64,000 nt of DNA from positions 124,001-188,000 of the forward strand of contig NZ_QLTT01000006.1 in assembly GCF_003269295.1 (NCBI RefSeq), read 5' to 3'. Source of the DNA: Lentzea atacamensis. Lineage in GTDB: Bacteria; Actinomycetota; Actinomycetes; Mycobacteriales; Pseudonocardiaceae. Shown here one piece after another: positions 1-7,430 of the stretch (positions within the stretch are counted from its first letter, which is position 1; the number at the start of each line of letters is the position of its first letter). The translations under genes were made by a program, and so were the position numbers. The notes under the pieces are model-generated. The model was not told the DNA's origin. It saw nothing but the letters and a program-made list of their open reading frames with translations, and searched no databases.

Positions 1-100
1 GCCGTTCGTGACCGTTGTACAGCACGATTCAGCGCCTTGGGAGATTTGTACCGCAGCCGGGGTAGCGGACTGCACCGCCGTTCCGGGGTGACTACGCTTC

Positions 101-520
101 GTGTTCGTGACGGGCAGCAGCGAGCGCACGATCCGTTGTGTCGGTGCCATCGTGCATGACTCGAACGGGCGACTACTGCTCGTGCGACGAGCCAATCCTC
201 CAGGTGAAGGCCTGTGGTCAATACCAGGAGGACGCGTGGAGCCTGAAGAGACGGACGAGGCTGCCGTGACGAGGGAAGTCGTCGAAGAAACAGGACTCTC
301 CGTCACCGTCGGCCGACTCGTCGGCAGCGTCGAGCGTCCGGCCCCGAACGGGGTTTTCTTGATCTTCGACTACGAATGCCAGGTCACGTCAGGTGTGCTC
401 CGGGCGGGCGACGACGCATCGGATGTCACCTGGGCGGACAGTGCGATGTTGGCCACACTTCCGACCGCGGACGGTCTCCTGCAAGCGCTTTCCGACTGGA
501 ACTGCCTGCCCAGGGCCTGA
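101..520 (+). CDS. NUDIX hydrolase
   Basis: A 139-residue protein of the NUDIX superfamily, which hydrolyses nucleoside diphosphates linked to another moiety (damaged nucleotides, sugar nucleotides or similar) using Mg2+. The complete NUDIX box is visible at about residues 43-65: G-x5-E-x7-REVVEETGL matches the consensus G-x5-E-x7-REUxEExGU exactly. The start is GTG at 101; no strong ribosome site is visible, so a leaderless or slightly different start is possible. The substrate cannot be told from sequence. The gene points toward the minus-strand DUF2332 gene, with a 28-bp gap between the two 3' ends. The family call is safe; the function is generic. Confidence 0.85.
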   Translation: MFVTGSSERTIRCVGAIVHDSNGRLLLVRRANPPGEGLWSIPGGRVEPEETDEAAVTREVVEETGLSVTVGRLVGSVERPAPNGVFLIFDYECQVTSGVLRAGDDASDVTWADSAMLATLPTADGLLQALSDWNCLPRA

Positions 521-548
521 TCAGGGTTCACGCGATCGGGGAGGGCGT

Positions 549-1544
549 TCAGCGCCAAACGAGACGTTGCCCGTGGGCCTCAGTCGCCGCCAGGGTGGTC
601 CTCTCGACGTCCGAGTCACGCACACGGATGAGCCGCAGCTCACCGTCCTCGTGCGCAGCCCACCAGACAGGCCTGTCCAAAGCGGACAAGGCGGGCACGA
701 GGTCGAGTCCCGAGCCGCTTGAGATGACCACGAGCGGCGCGTCGATCTGCTCGACCGCTTTCGCGAGGTCCGCGACCGGGTCACCGGCCACCAGCCGGGG
801 CGGGTTCTTGCGGAGCACCCCGCACGCCACCCCGAACAGCCGCAGCCGCTCCGGTTGGTCCGCCCACACACACGCCTCCAGCCAGGCGTACGCGTCCTCA
901 TCCGCCAGATCGGCGGGTGCCACGCCGATGCCCACCTTCGCGGCCACCTTGACCGTCTTGGGCAGCTTCGGCAGCACCGCGCCCGGCGCGAGCTCCAGCG
1001 CGCAGTGCAGGCCCAGCGCGGCCTTGGCGGGCCCGGCGACGAGCTGGCCGGCCTCCCGGGTCTGGTAGCGGTACGAGTACTGGTCGAGACCGAGCAGCAG
1101 GCCGGCGGTCGTCGCGGCCTCCACGAGCCCGATCGGCCCGCCCGCCTGCTTCGCCGCCGCGGCGACGGCCGGGTAGAGCAGGGCGGCGCGCCGCACCTCG
1201 TTGGTCTGGATCACCTGCGAGCTCACCAGAGCCCGCACGCGATCGCCTCGCTCCAGCAGGAAGTCGCGGAACAACGGCCAGGTGCTCTCGTCCGCGCCGT
1301 AGGTCCCGCCGAGCGACGGGTAGTAGTTCGAGAGCTGATGGAACGGCTCGGCCTGCACGAGCCGATGCGCCGCCGCCAGCAGGAGCTCGCCCGTGGCGTT
1401 GTCCTCGCTGGCGGCGGTCAGCAGATCGGCGATCTCCGGATCCTCGGCAGCACGCGACGCGAGGTGTTCGTAGAGCGGCGAGATTCCCGCCGCCTCCGCC
1501 GCGAACGCACGCAGGCGCTGCTGTGCCAGATCCAGAGAAGTCAC
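549..1544 (-). CDS. DUF2332 family protein
   Basis: A 331-residue member of DUF2332, an actinobacterial family of unknown function. The family signatures YPSLGG and QTNE are seen in the N-terminal half, and the fold is predicted mostly helical. GTG at 1544 was chosen because AAGGAG lies a few bases upstream and the preceding MaoC gene stops at 1546, leaving one base between them, so the two genes are probably co-translated. The frame stays open further upstream, but that part overlaps the MaoC gene and is not credible. The glycine-rich LEVGASGGLN stretch of the second paralogue is changed here to LVEAATTAGLLLG. A second DUF2332 gene lies at 3909-5027. Confidence 0.8.
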   Translation of the reverse strand: MTSLDLAQQRLRAFAAEAAGISPLYEHLASRAAEDPEIADLLTAASEDNATGELLLAAAHRLVQAEPFHQLSNYYPSLGGTYGADESTWPLFRDFLLERGDRVRALVSSQVIQTNEVRRAALLYPAVAAAAKQAGGPIGLVEAATTAGLLLGLDQYSYRYQTREAGQLVAGPAKAALGLHCALELAPGAVLPKLPKTVKVAAKVGIGVAPADLADEDAYAWLEACVWADQPERLRLFGVACGVLRKNPPRLVAGDPVADLAKAVEQIDAPLVVISSGSGLDLVPALSALDRPVWWAAHEDGELRLIRVRDSDVERTTLAATEAHGQRLVWR

Positions 1545-1545
1545 G

Positions 1546-2049
1546 TCACTCCTTGGGTTCAGGGCGCCCGGGCTGCTCGCCGCCGCGTGCGTCACCGTAG
1601 GACTTCTTCGGCACCATGACCTTGCGCCGGAAGATGCACACGACGGTGCCGTCCTGCTTGTAACCACGCGTCTCGACGTAGACCACGCCCCGGTCGTCCT
1701 TGGACTTCGACGGCGTCTTGTCGAGCACCTCCGTCTCACCGTAGATCGTGTCACCGTGGAACGTCGGCTTCACGTGCCGCAGCGACTCGATCTCCAGGTT
1801 GGCGATCGCCTTGCCGGAGACGTCGGGCACGGACATGCCCAGCAGCAACGAGTAGATGTAGTTGCCGACGACGACGTTCTTGCCGAAGTCCGTCGTCTTC
1901 TCCGCGTAGTTCACGTCCATGTGGAGCGGGTGGTGATTCATCGTGAGCAGGCAGAACAGGTGGTCGTCGTACTCCGTGACCGTCTTGCCCGGCCAGTGCT
2001 TGTAGACCGCTCCGACCTCGAACTCCTCGTAGTACCGACCGAACTGCAC
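1546..2049 (-). CDS. MaoC-like hotdog dehydratase (possible mesaconyl-CoA hydratase)
   Basis: A 167-residue single-hotdog MaoC protein, of the family that hydrates or dehydrates acyl-CoA esters. Sequence seen: an N-terminal FGRYYEEFEVG entry motif, a central LLTMNHHPLHMD segment typical of mesaconyl-CoA/beta-methylmalyl-CoA hydratase relatives, and VVVGNYIYSLLLGM. The start is GTG at 2049 with GGAGG six bases upstream. It is translationally close to the DUF2332 gene downstream. In other actinomycetes such a gene sits beside a CoA-ester lyase and an acyl-CoA dehydrogenase of the ethylmalonyl-CoA pathway; here those two are about 18-20 kb away. The substrate assignment is inference; the MaoC family is firm. 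Confidence 0.75.
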   Translation of the reverse strand: MQFGRYYEEFEVGAVYKHWPGKTVTEYDDHLFCLLTMNHHPLHMDVNYAEKTTDFGKNVVVGNYIYSLLLGMSVPDVSGKAIANLEIESLRHVKPTFHGDTIYGETEVLDKTPSKSKDDRGVVYVETRGYKQDGTVVCIFRRKVMVPKKSYGDARGGEQPGRPEPKE

Positions 2050-2077
2050 CGCGCCTCCAACTACGTGTGATCGAGAT

Positions 2078-2098
2078 CTGTCTCAGGTGGGGAGACAG
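2078..2098. promoter_or_regulatory. 21-bp operator-like palindrome upstream of the MaoC gene
   Basis: Perfect inverted repeat CTGTCTC-N7-GAGACAG, 29 bp upstream of the MaoC start codon. Length and symmetry are those of a dimeric (for example TetR-like) repressor site. It lies in the divergent gap with the corA leader, so it could act on either side. No regulator gene is adjacent. Confidence 0.4.
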
Positions 2099-2172
2099 TC
2101 TGAACAGAGAGGGAGTACCCTCGGCAACCGGTGTGTGAGGATTTCCACCACCAGTGACCTTCGCCCCGAGGA

Positions 2173-2258
2173 GGTGAGGACCCCTAAATGAGCAAGGACC
2201 CCCACCCTGCCAGTACCAAGCGCGTCCTCACCGTGGCGGCTTTCTAGATCCATCTAGA
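2173..2258 (+). promoter_or_regulatory. Structured leader upstream of corA
   Basis: The 290-bp stretch before corA contains a perfect 9-bp stem (GGTGAGGAC at 2173-2181 pairing with GTCCTCACC at 2224-2232). Just downstream is a second perfect 7-bp palindrome, TCTAGAT-CC-ATCTAGA at 2243-2258. A short reading frame begins in the first loop and stops inside the second palindrome. The left arm resembles the GGUGAGG start of M-box magnesium riboswitches, but I could not recognise the rest of that fold. A magnesium-sensing or translation-coupled attenuator is an inference from position only. Confidence 0.4.
2188..2247 (+). CDS. Possible 19-codon leader peptide before corA
   Basis: ATG at 2188 follows GAGGAGGTGAGG by a few bases and opens a 19-codon frame ending in TAG at 2245-2247. 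The product is short and basic with two prolines (starts MSKDPHP). It sits inside the hairpin pair described for the corA leader. Proline-bearing leader peptides that sense translation speed are known for enterobacterial Mg2+ transporters (mgtL, corL); whether this frame acts the same way is untested. It may also be a chance frame. Confidence 0.3.
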   Translation: MSKDPHPASTKRVLTVAAF

Positions 2259-2338
2259 ACGTCCGAGTTTCACCTGGTCAGGACGCCCGTCGTGCTTCAG
2301 CACTTCCACGCCGGCGTGTGTACCTGGAGGAACTCACC

Positions 2339-3409
2339 ATGCCCAGCCTGCCCTCGATTCGCGGCCGCGGCTCCCAGCAGCGCCCGACGCCGCACATCTC
2401 CGTGCCGTTGTCCCACTACGTGGTCGACTGCGCGGTCTACGTCGACGGCAAGCGTTTGCCCGGTCGCTGGACGCACACCGACGCCGTCAAAGAGGTGCGC
2501 AAGCGCAAGGACGGGTTCGTCTGGATCGGACTGCACGAACCCGACGCCGAGCAGATCCAGGGCATCGCGGACACCTTCGGCCTGCACGAGCTGGCGGTGG
2601 AGGACGCGGTCCACGCGCACCAGCGCCCGAAGCTCGAGCGGTACGACAACACGCTCTTCATGGTCTTCAAGACCGTCCGCTACGTGACCAACGAGTCCCC
2701 CGACACCGCCAACGAGATCGTCGAGTCCGGCGAGATCATGGTGTTCCTCGGCAAGGACTTCGTCATCACCGTGCGGCACGGCAACCACTCCGGGCTCTCC
2801 AAGCTGCGCCACGTCCTCGAAGCCGATCCCGAGCGGCTGGAGATCGGCCCCGCAGCGGTGATGCACGCGATCGCCGACCAGGTCGTCGACAACTACCTCG
2901 AGGTCACCGACCACATCGAGGACGACATCGACCGCATGGAGGAGCGGGTCTTCGCGCCGCGCACCGAGGTGAGCGCGGAGCAGATCTACATGTTCAAGCG
3001 CGAGGTGGTGGAACTGCGGCGCGCGGTGATGCCGCTCGCGAACCCGTTGCGCCGCTTGGCAGAGGGCTACACCCCGCTCATCCCCGAGCAGGTGCGGGCG
3101 TTCTTCCGCGACGTCGACGACCACCTCACCGAGGTCTCCGAGCGCGTCACGGCGTTCGACGAGCTGCTGACCACGCTGGTCGACGCGACGCTCGCGAAGA
3201 TCACGCTGCAGCAGAACACCGACATGCGCAAGATCACCGCCTGGGTGGCGATCATCTCGGTGCCGACGATGATCGCCGGTATCTACGGCATGAACTTCGA
3301 GTTCATGCCGGAGCTCAAGATGAAGTACGGGTACCCGGTGGTGATCAGCCTGATCCTCGTGGCGTGCCTGACCCTCTACCGAATATTGCGCCGGAATCGC
3401 TGGCTCTAG
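2339..3409 (+). CDS. corA: CorA family Mg2+ transporter
   Basis: A 356-residue CorA, the pentameric Mg2+ (Co2+/Ni2+) channel of the inner membrane. The long N-terminal cytoplasmic alpha/beta and helical domain is followed by two C-terminal membrane helices. The hallmark GMN motif is present (GIYGMNFEFMPE) at the end of the first helix, and the protein ends in a short basic tail. ATG at 2339 has GGAGG eight bases upstream; a GTG seven codons earlier is possible but has no better ribosome site. In M. tuberculosis corA lies tail-to-tail with sugC; the same relative orientation is kept here, but 8.6 kb of other genes lie between. A structured leader precedes it. Confidence 0.93.
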   Translation: MPSLPSIRGRGSQQRPTPHISVPLSHYVVDCAVYVDGKRLPGRWTHTDAVKEVRKRKDGFVWIGLHEPDAEQIQGIADTFGLHELAVEDAVHAHQRPKLERYDNTLFMVFKTVRYVTNESPDTANEIVESGEIMVFLGKDFVITVRHGNHSGLSKLRHVLEADPERLEIGPAAVMHAIADQVVDNYLEVTDHIEDDIDRMEERVFAPRTEVSAEQIYMFKREVVELRRAVMPLANPLRRLAEGYTPLIPEQVRAFFRDVDDHLTEVSERVTAFDELLTTLVDATLAKITLQQNTDMRKITAWVAIISVPTMIAGIYGMNFEFMPELKMKYGYPVVISLILVACLTLYRILRRNRWL

Positions 3410-3450
3410 TCCCGGTTTCGCTCGCTTGTTCGTTGTAGAAGGGCCCTGTC

Positions 3451-3546
3451 ATGACCAGACTCCTCACCAACATCCGCTTCTGGATCCTCGCGTTCCTGCT
3501 CTGCTGGATCACCACCGTGTTCGTGCTGATCAGCGGAACTCCCTGA
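3451..3546 (+). CDS. 31-residue single-pass membrane protein, paralogue of the next gene's N-terminus
   Basis: A very short gene: ATG at 3451, TGA at 3544-3546, one base before the next gene. The product has a short N-terminus (MTRLLTN) and one hydrophobic helix. About 16 of 31 positions are identical to the N-terminal 31 residues of the 3548-3925 protein (shared pattern M-x-R-x-LTN-x-RFWI-x2-F-x3-W-x3-V-x-VLI), so this is a tandem duplicate of only the anchor segment. An A/G-rich stretch (GTAGAAGGG) lies upstream. Expression is inferred from this conservation and the tight spacing; function unknown. Confidence 0.6.
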   Translation: MTRLLTNIRFWILAFLLCWITTVFVLISGTP

Positions 3547-3547
3547 C

Positions 3548-3925
3548 GTGCACCGCCAACTGACCAACCCGCGGTTCTGGATCGCGGTCTTCGCCGCGGG
3601 CTGGTTGCTGATGGTGGTCGTGCTCATCACTTTCTGGCCGGCGCCGGGAAGGGAATCGCCGGACGAGCTCGCCGTGGAAGTGACGAATGCGTTGCGCGCG
3701 CACGACTTCCACAAGTTGGAGCCGTTGCTGGCGATCGGCGGCGAGGACGTCGCCAAGTCGACCGTGGGGCACTTCCAGTCCGCGCAGATCGAACGCGGCG
3801 TCTACCGTGACGGTGCCGTCGTCATCGAATACACGCGCGACGGCACACGTGCGGAGTTCCGCCTGCCCGTCGAGAAGCAGGACGGCCGGTACGTGGTGAA
3901 CGCGGTCATCACTCCCACGGGGTGA
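3548..3925 (+). CDS. Membrane-anchored protein of unknown function
   Basis: A 125-residue protein with one N-terminal membrane helix (about residues 10-32) and an extracellular domain of about 90 residues. The outer part (a helix, a PDELAVEVTNAL-like segment, then short strands ending GRYVVNAVITP) resembles small NTF2-like/SnoaL-type lipoprotein domains, but I cannot assign a family firmly. GTG start at 3548, one base after the stop of the 31-residue paralogue, so the two are almost certainly one transcript behind corA. Its 3' end overlaps the convergent DUF2332 gene by 17 bp. No catalytic motif is seen. Confidence 0.65.
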   Translation: MHRQLTNPRFWIAVFAAGWLLMVVVLITFWPAPGRESPDELAVEVTNALRAHDFHKLEPLLAIGGEDVAKSTVGHFQSAQIERGVYRDGAVVIEYTRDGTRAEFRLPVEKQDGRYVVNAVITPTG

Positions 3926-5027
3926 CGTTCCAGGTGAACGGCGTGCCGTGGCCCTCGCCGTACCCGAGGTTCAGCGAGATCCCGGCCGGCCAGAGCTTGA
4001 GCAGCAGCTCGAACCGGTAGGTGTCGTCCGCGCGCCGCGGCTCGAACACCAGCAGTGCCAACGGTGTGGTGGGCGTCGCCTTCGCGGCGGCGTCGGCCAG
4101 GACAGCTCGTCCCATCGCCCGGTCGGCGGGCGAGACGTACTGCCACACCACCGAATGCCACACCACCGTCAACACGTCGCGTTCGACGCGGGCGAGCTGT
4201 TTCGCGAGCCATTCCGGCCCTGCCGACCGGTCGACCTTCACCGGATCCGTGGCGGCGAGGTCCAGCGCGTCGCGCAGGCGGTTCCACCGGCCGAGCTGGT
4301 CCGCCCAGACGAACGAGCTGAGGTGCAGCCGTCCGTCCTCTGTGGACACGTCGACCGGGTTGAGGTCGCAGCCAGCGCGCCCGACGACGCGCAGCCGGTG
4401 GCCGAGGTCGGCCGGCGGCCTGCCGGTCCACTCGGCATCGAGGACGAGGAGGCTGTCCGGGTCGCCGAGCACCGTGCCGTCGTCGAGCCGGTAGCCGACG
4501 TGGTGCGGGCGCAGGTTGAGCCCGCCGCTGGCGCCGACCTCCAGCAGCCGCACGCAGAACGGCACGTGCCTGTTGGCGGCCTTCGCGGCCTCCTGCGCGG
4601 CGACCATCAGGCCGCCGTAGAGGGGCGCGCTGCGGCCGGGTTCGTTGGTCTGCACGACCGTGGCACCGATGCGGTACCTGAGGAGGTCCGCGTGCGCCTT
4701 GAGAGCGGGCAGCGCGTCCTCCCACAGCGTCGGCAGATGCGGCTGGCCGCCGACGGACGGGTAGTGCTTCGCGAGCTCCGGCGCGCGTCCTTCGAGCACG
4801 AGCCGGTGCACGGCGCCCGCGAACCGCAGGCCGGGCACGCTGCCCTCCCGGTCGCGTTCGGAGCCGGCCATGATCCTGGCCGTGACGCCGCCCAGTCTCA
4901 GGTCCTCGGCAGCGTCGTTGAGGAGTCGCTGGGTCAGCGGACTGCGGTCGCGGCATCCGTGAGCGGCCGCGGCGAACAGCTCGGCAAGCACGGTGTTGAC
5001 GCTAGTGGCAGCGCTGTCCCGCGTCAT
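3909..5027 (-). CDS. DUF2332 family protein (second paralogue)
   Basis: A 372-residue DUF2332 protein. It shares YPSVGG, QTNEPGRSAPLYGG and a glycine-rich LLEVGASGGLNL stretch with its family; the last looks like the SAM-binding loop of a Rossmann methyltransferase, so a methyltransferase-type fold is possible but unproven. ATG start at 5027. It is divergent from the phosphoesterase gene with 28 bp between start codons, so both promoters overlap. It is longer than the copy at 549-1544 and similar only in family motifs, so the two are old paralogues, not a recent duplication. Confidence 0.8.
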   Translation of the reverse strand: MTRDSAATSVNTVLAELFAAAAHGCRDRSPLTQRLLNDAAEDLRLGGVTARIMAGSERDREGSVPGLRFAGAVHRLVLEGRAPELAKHYPSVGGQPHLPTLWEDALPALKAHADLLRYRIGATVVQTNEPGRSAPLYGGLMVAAQEAAKAANRHVPFCVRLLEVGASGGLNLRPHHVGYRLDDGTVLGDPDSLLVLDAEWTGRPPADLGHRLRVVGRAGCDLNPVDVSTEDGRLHLSSFVWADQLGRWNRLRDALDLAATDPVKVDRSAGPEWLAKQLARVERDVLTVVWHSVVWQYVSPADRAMGRAVLADAAAKATPTTPLALLVFEPRRADDTYRFELLLKLWPAGISLNLGYGEGHGTPFTWNVTPWE

Positions 5028-5055
5028 CCGGAGAAAGCCTTATTACGCTGCTGGA

Positions 5056-5724
5056 ATGGTTCGGGTGCTCGCGGTGGCGGATGAGATCGTCGAACAGCTG
5101 TGGACTGATCAGGTGCACCAGCACGAGGTGGACCTGATCCTCGCTGCGGGCGACCTGCCCTTCGACTACCTGGAGTTCCTGGTCAACGCGCTGGACAAGC
5201 CCCTGGTGTTCGTCCCCGGCAACCACGACGTCGACCTCTCCGGCTACTCGAACGTGCGCGGTCTGTGGACCAAGGCGGGCGTCCCGGTGCGCTGGCCAGG
5301 TCCAGCCGGTGCGGTGAACGCGGACGAACGCGTGGTCGACGTCGCCGGCCTGCGGATCGCCGGTCTGGGTGGTTCGATCCGCTACAACAAGGGCCCGAAC
5401 CAGTGGACGGAACGGCAGCAGGCCCGCCGCGCCCGCCGGGTGTCCCGGCTGGCCGGGTGGCGCAGGCTGCGGGACGGACGTGGCGTGGACGTGCTGCTGA
5501 CCCACTCACCGCCGTTGGACTGCGGCGACGAACCGGACGCTCCGCACCGGGGCTTCTCCTGTCTGCACGGGCTGGTCTCGCGGTTGCAGCCGCCGTTCCT
5601 GCTGCACGGCCACATCCACCCGCACGGGGTGCCCCGGCCGGACCGTCAGCTCGGAACCACCCGCGTGGTGAACGTGGTCGGATACAAGGTGCTGGACGTT
5701 TCGGGAGCTCGCGATGAGACGTGA
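5056..5724 (+). CDS. Metallophosphoesterase
   Basis: A 222-residue calcineurin-like metallophosphoesterase. Metal-binding motifs seen: AAGDLPFDY (the GD motif), PGNHDVD (GNHD), LLTHSPP (GH-like) and LHGHIHPHG (GHxH). The first motif's usual DxH is degraded to ADEI near the N-terminus, which may weaken one metal site. ATG at 5056 gives a start exactly at the first beta strand; longer versions run into the divergent promoter. The following ParB-like gene starts 11 bases before this stop, so the two are co-translated. Likely a phosphodiesterase or phosphatase; substrate unknown. Confidence 0.82.
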   Translation: MVRVLAVADEIVEQLWTDQVHQHEVDLILAAGDLPFDYLEFLVNALDKPLVFVPGNHDVDLSGYSNVRGLWTKAGVPVRWPGPAGAVNADERVVDVAGLRIAGLGGSIRYNKGPNQWTERQQARRARRVSRLAGWRRLRDGRGVDVLLTHSPPLDCGDEPDAPHRGFSCLHGLVSRLQPPFLLHGHIHPHGVPRPDRQLGTTRVVNVVGYKVLDVSGARDET

Positions 5725-6580
5725 CACCGGTTTTCCCGTGGCCGACGCCGAGAACGACTTCCTCCGGGCCCGCCGCCGGCAGGTGATGTCGCGCCTCGCG
5801 GCCTGGCTGCGCCGCGAGCCGGACGACGTGAACATCATGCTGCCGTTCCACGAGGTCGTGGACGCCCTGGGCATCGTGTCCGAGAAGCGTCTGGGCCTGC
5901 AGTCGATCCGCCTCGACTCGATCGTGGGCAGCGTCGACCGCACCCGCGACTTCGACCGCCGCTTCCGCCCGACCTCCGGACGCGTCCGTGAGCGGTGGCA
6001 GCGTCTGGCGCTGGCCGCGCGCCGCGGCGAGAACGTGCCGCCGATCGAGGTGTACCGGATCGGTGAGCTGCACTTCATCATCGACGGCCACCACCGGGTG
6101 TCCGTGGCGCACGCCCTCGGGCTGACGGTGATCGACGCCTACGTGACGCAGGTGATCACCCGGATCAACGCGGCGGGCATCCGGTTCCGCGGCGACCTGA
6201 TCGTGAAGGACTACCGGCGGCTGTTCCTGGAGCGCGTGCCGCTGACCGGCGAGTCCCGTGCCGCCGTGGTCCTGTCCGACCCGTGGGACTACGCCGAGCT
6301 CGGTGAGCACGTCGAGGCCTGGGGCTTCCGGCTGATGCAGGACACCGGCGAGTTCCTCGACCGGGCGGAGATCGCCCGGCGCTGGTACGCCGAGGAGTAC
6401 AAGCCGGTCGTCGCGATGCTGCGGCAGGCCGACATGATCGGCGACCGGACGGAGACCGAGGCCTACATGTGGGTGGCCGCCGAGCGGTACCGGCTGATCC
6501 GCACGCACCGGTGGGACGCCGACGTGATCAACGCCGTGCGCGAGGAGAACCGCTCGCACGGCCGCGCTCAGCGCGGTTAG
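5714..6580 (+). CDS. ParB/sulfiredoxin-fold domain protein
   Basis: A 288-residue protein with a ParB-like nuclease/sulfiredoxin domain at about residues 65-150. The central IDGHHRVSVAHALG motif corresponds to the ParB GERRxRA box (here GHHR), the nucleotide-binding/CTPase site in relatives. It lacks the helix-turn-helix and dimer domain of true chromosome-segregation ParB, so it should not be called parB. The C-terminal half is helical and rich in Trp/Arg. The 11-nt overlap with the phosphoesterase gene suggests the two work together. Homologues are usually annotated as chromosome partitioning proteins in actinobacteria, without evidence. Confidence 0.7.
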   Translation: MRRDTGFPVADAENDFLRARRRQVMSRLAAWLRREPDDVNIMLPFHEVVDALGIVSEKRLGLQSIRLDSIVGSVDRTRDFDRRFRPTSGRVRERWQRLALAARRGENVPPIEVYRIGELHFIIDGHHRVSVAHALGLTVIDAYVTQVITRINAAGIRFRGDLIVKDYRRLFLERVPLTGESRAAVVLSDPWDYAELGEHVEAWGFRLMQDTGEFLDRAEIARRWYAEEYKPVVAMLRQADMIGDRTETEAYMWVAAERYRLIRTHRWDADVINAVREENRSHGRAQRG

Positions 6581-6670
6581 CGCGGGCTCCTGTCACGGCC
6601 ACGGTTCGCGAGTTCGCCAGGCGCGCAAACTCGCTCGCGAGCCGGCCGAGGCCGTCGCTAGCGTGCCCAC

Positions 6671-7147
6671 GTGACTGATCTTGTTTCCGAACGCCTGATC
6701 CTGCGTCCCTGGGATACCTCCGACGTCAACGCCGTGGTGGAGGGTGTACGGCAACCGTCCTGGGCTGCCGACTTCCCGGCCGAGGGCGACACGGTGATCG
6801 CGGGCGTCATCGCGTCGAACCCGGAGTGGCTCTCGCCGTTCGGGCACCGCCTGATCATCGAGCGGGCGACGTCTGAAGTTGTGGGATCTCTCGGCCTGTT
6901 CTGGCCTCCTTCCGACGGTCGGGTGGAGATCGGTTACGGCGTGGTGCCGTCACGCCAGGGACTCGGCTACGCCTCGGAAGCGACCGCCGCACTGACTTCG
7001 TTCGCACTGTCGCTGGAAGAGGTGCACACCGTGCACGCCAGCGTCGAGCCCACCAACCCGGCTTCCGCCCGCGTGCTGGAGAAGGCGGGCTTCACCCGGT
7101 ACGCCGACACGGCCGAGCTGATCAGCTATCGGCGCACCGTCAGCTGA
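6671..7147 (+). CDS. GNAT family N-acetyltransferase
   Basis: A 158-residue GNAT of the RimJ/RimL type, transferring acetyl from acetyl-CoA to an amine. The opening TDLVSERLILRPW, the central IGYGVVPSRQGLGYASEA (acetyl-CoA pyrophosphate loop, Q/RxxGxG/A) and the late HASVEPTNPASARVLEKAGF (motif B) are classical. GTG start at 6671. The 3' end overlaps the next minus-strand gene by 8 bp. Substrate unknown; the RimJ/L subgroup often acetylates protein or antibiotic amines. Confidence 0.85.
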   Translation: MTDLVSERLILRPWDTSDVNAVVEGVRQPSWAADFPAEGDTVIAGVIASNPEWLSPFGHRLIIERATSEVVGSLGLFWPPSDGRVEIGYGVVPSRQGLGYASEATAALTSFALSLEEVHTVHASVEPTNPASARVLEKAGFTRYADTAELISYRRTVS

Positions 7148-7430
7148 CCGGCCCGAACTCGCGCTCCAGCACCTCGGGCCAGCCGCCGTGCTCCAGGCCG
7201 GTGCCCATGAGCACGTCACGCCAGTCCGTGTGGCTGAGCCGGACCGCCTGCCGCAGCCGCCCCAGGTCGCCGTCCGCGGCCAGCACCACGGCGGCGTGCA
7301 CGCGTTCGACGTCCTGGTTGCCGGTCTCGGCCGTCGCGAGCTCCCGCAGTGCCTGGCCGGCCTCTTCCGCGCGGAAGTCCTTGCGCACCCGAGCGGCGAC
7401 GCGGCCGGTGACGCTTACAGGGACGCTCAC
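7140..7430 (-). CDS. Small soluble hypothetical protein
   Basis: A 96-residue protein with no family I recognise. It starts with GTG at 7430 inside a GTGA overlap with the stop of the upstream membrane protein, so translation is coupled. The sequence is helical, with an Arg/Glu-rich N-terminal half (RVAARVRKDF, EEAGQALREL) and an aromatic C-terminus (HTDWRDVLMGTGLEHGGWPEVLE). It is probably a partner of the membrane protein. The only support for function is the operon. Confidence 0.6.
   Translation of the reverse strand: MSVPVSVTGRVAARVRKDFRAEEAGQALRELATAETGNQDVERVHAAVVLAADGDLGRLRQAVRLSHTDWRDVLMGTGLEHGGWPEVLEREFGPVS

Noticed and set aside
2173..2338. M-box (ykoK) magnesium riboswitch
   Set aside because: Only the GGUGAGG start looks similar; I could not find the later conserved M-box segments or helices, so I report just a structured leader.
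5714..6580. Chromosome-segregation parB with an origin nearby
   Set aside because: No parA, no parS-like sites and no HTH domain; only the ParB-like nucleotide-binding fold.
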